From Acidobacteriota bacterium (lineage in GTDB: Bacteria; Acidobacteriota; UBA6911), in the NCBI GenBank assembly GCA_031254095.1, contig JAIRVC010000023.1:1-5405 (forward strand): a stretch of DNA of 5,405 nucleotides, in the 5' to 3' direction. The notes under the pieces are model-generated. The model saw nothing but the letters and a program-made list of their open reading frames with translations. It was not told the origin of the DNA and did no database searches. The position numbers and the translations under genes are program-made. Of the stretch, positions 5,379 to 5,405 are shown in pieces. Each line of letters begins with the position of its first letter. Positions within the stretch are counted from its first letter, which is position 1.

Positions 5379-5400
5379 GGGACGGTTCTTATTGTCTTGC
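5368..5400. repeat. REP-like palindromic element (RAYT-type)
   Basis: Arms GCAGGACAA (5368-5376) and TTGTCTTGC (5392-5400) pair at 8 of 9 positions with one G-T, around a 15-base centre AGGGGACGGTTCTTA. The GGGGACGGTTCTT core between ACAAA and TTGTC arms is, from memory, a very common bacterial extragenic palindrome linked to REP-associated tyrosine (Y1/IS200-like) transposases. No transposase gene is in the window. It lies about 60 bases upstream of hdrC and marks the 5' boundary of the operon. Confidence 0.65.
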
Positions 5401-5405
5401 TCTCG

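Overview
The window most likely comes from a strictly anaerobic bacterium. It is filled by a minus-strand operon of soluble, iron-sulfur-rich electron-transfer proteins of the heterodisulfide reductase (Hdr) type. In transcription order (right to left) the genes are hdrC, hdrB, hdrA, mvhD and an FrhB/FdhB-like iron-sulfur subunit. The genes are very tightly packed: three of the four junctions are 4-base ATGA stop/start overlaps and the fourth (hdrA/mvhD) overlaps by 10 bases. Each gene has a clear Shine-Dalgarno sequence. Together these point to one co-translated complex. The phylum cannot be fixed from this sequence. Bacterial-style ribosome binding sites, a REP-like palindrome at the right end and the Hdr/Flx-type gene set fit Desulfobacterota, anaerobic Bacillota, Synergistota or an uncultured relative. 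A methanogenic archaeon is less likely but not excluded.

Layout: 1-159 is the start of a further minus-strand gene that runs off the left edge; its N-terminus resembles the Fer4-type iron-sulfur subunits that accompany Hdr/Flx operons. 160-524 is a strikingly AT-rich, non-coding stretch. It holds three copies of a 42-base palindromic unit of fixed geometry (10-base arms, 20-base centre), a 35-base imperfect direct repeat that overlaps the start codon of the left gene, a small 6-2-6 palindrome and a weak candidate promoter for the left gene. 525-5308 is the five-gene hdr operon. 5309-5405 holds the hdrC ribosome binding site, a 12-base tandem repeat and a REP-like (RAYT-type) palindrome.

Inferred working model: electrons from an unidentified donor enter through the FrhB-like subunit and/or the left-hand iron-sulfur protein and unseen partners. 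They pass to MvhD and then to the FAD of HdrA, where they are bifurcated. One branch goes to ferredoxin and the other goes through HdrC to the two non-cubane iron-sulfur clusters of HdrB, which reduce a disulfide. All expected cluster-ligand cysteines of HdrB are present, so the complex looks catalytically intact. No hydrogenase, formate dehydrogenase, MetF or NAD(P)H-binding gene is visible in the window, so both the electron donor and the disulfide substrate remain open.
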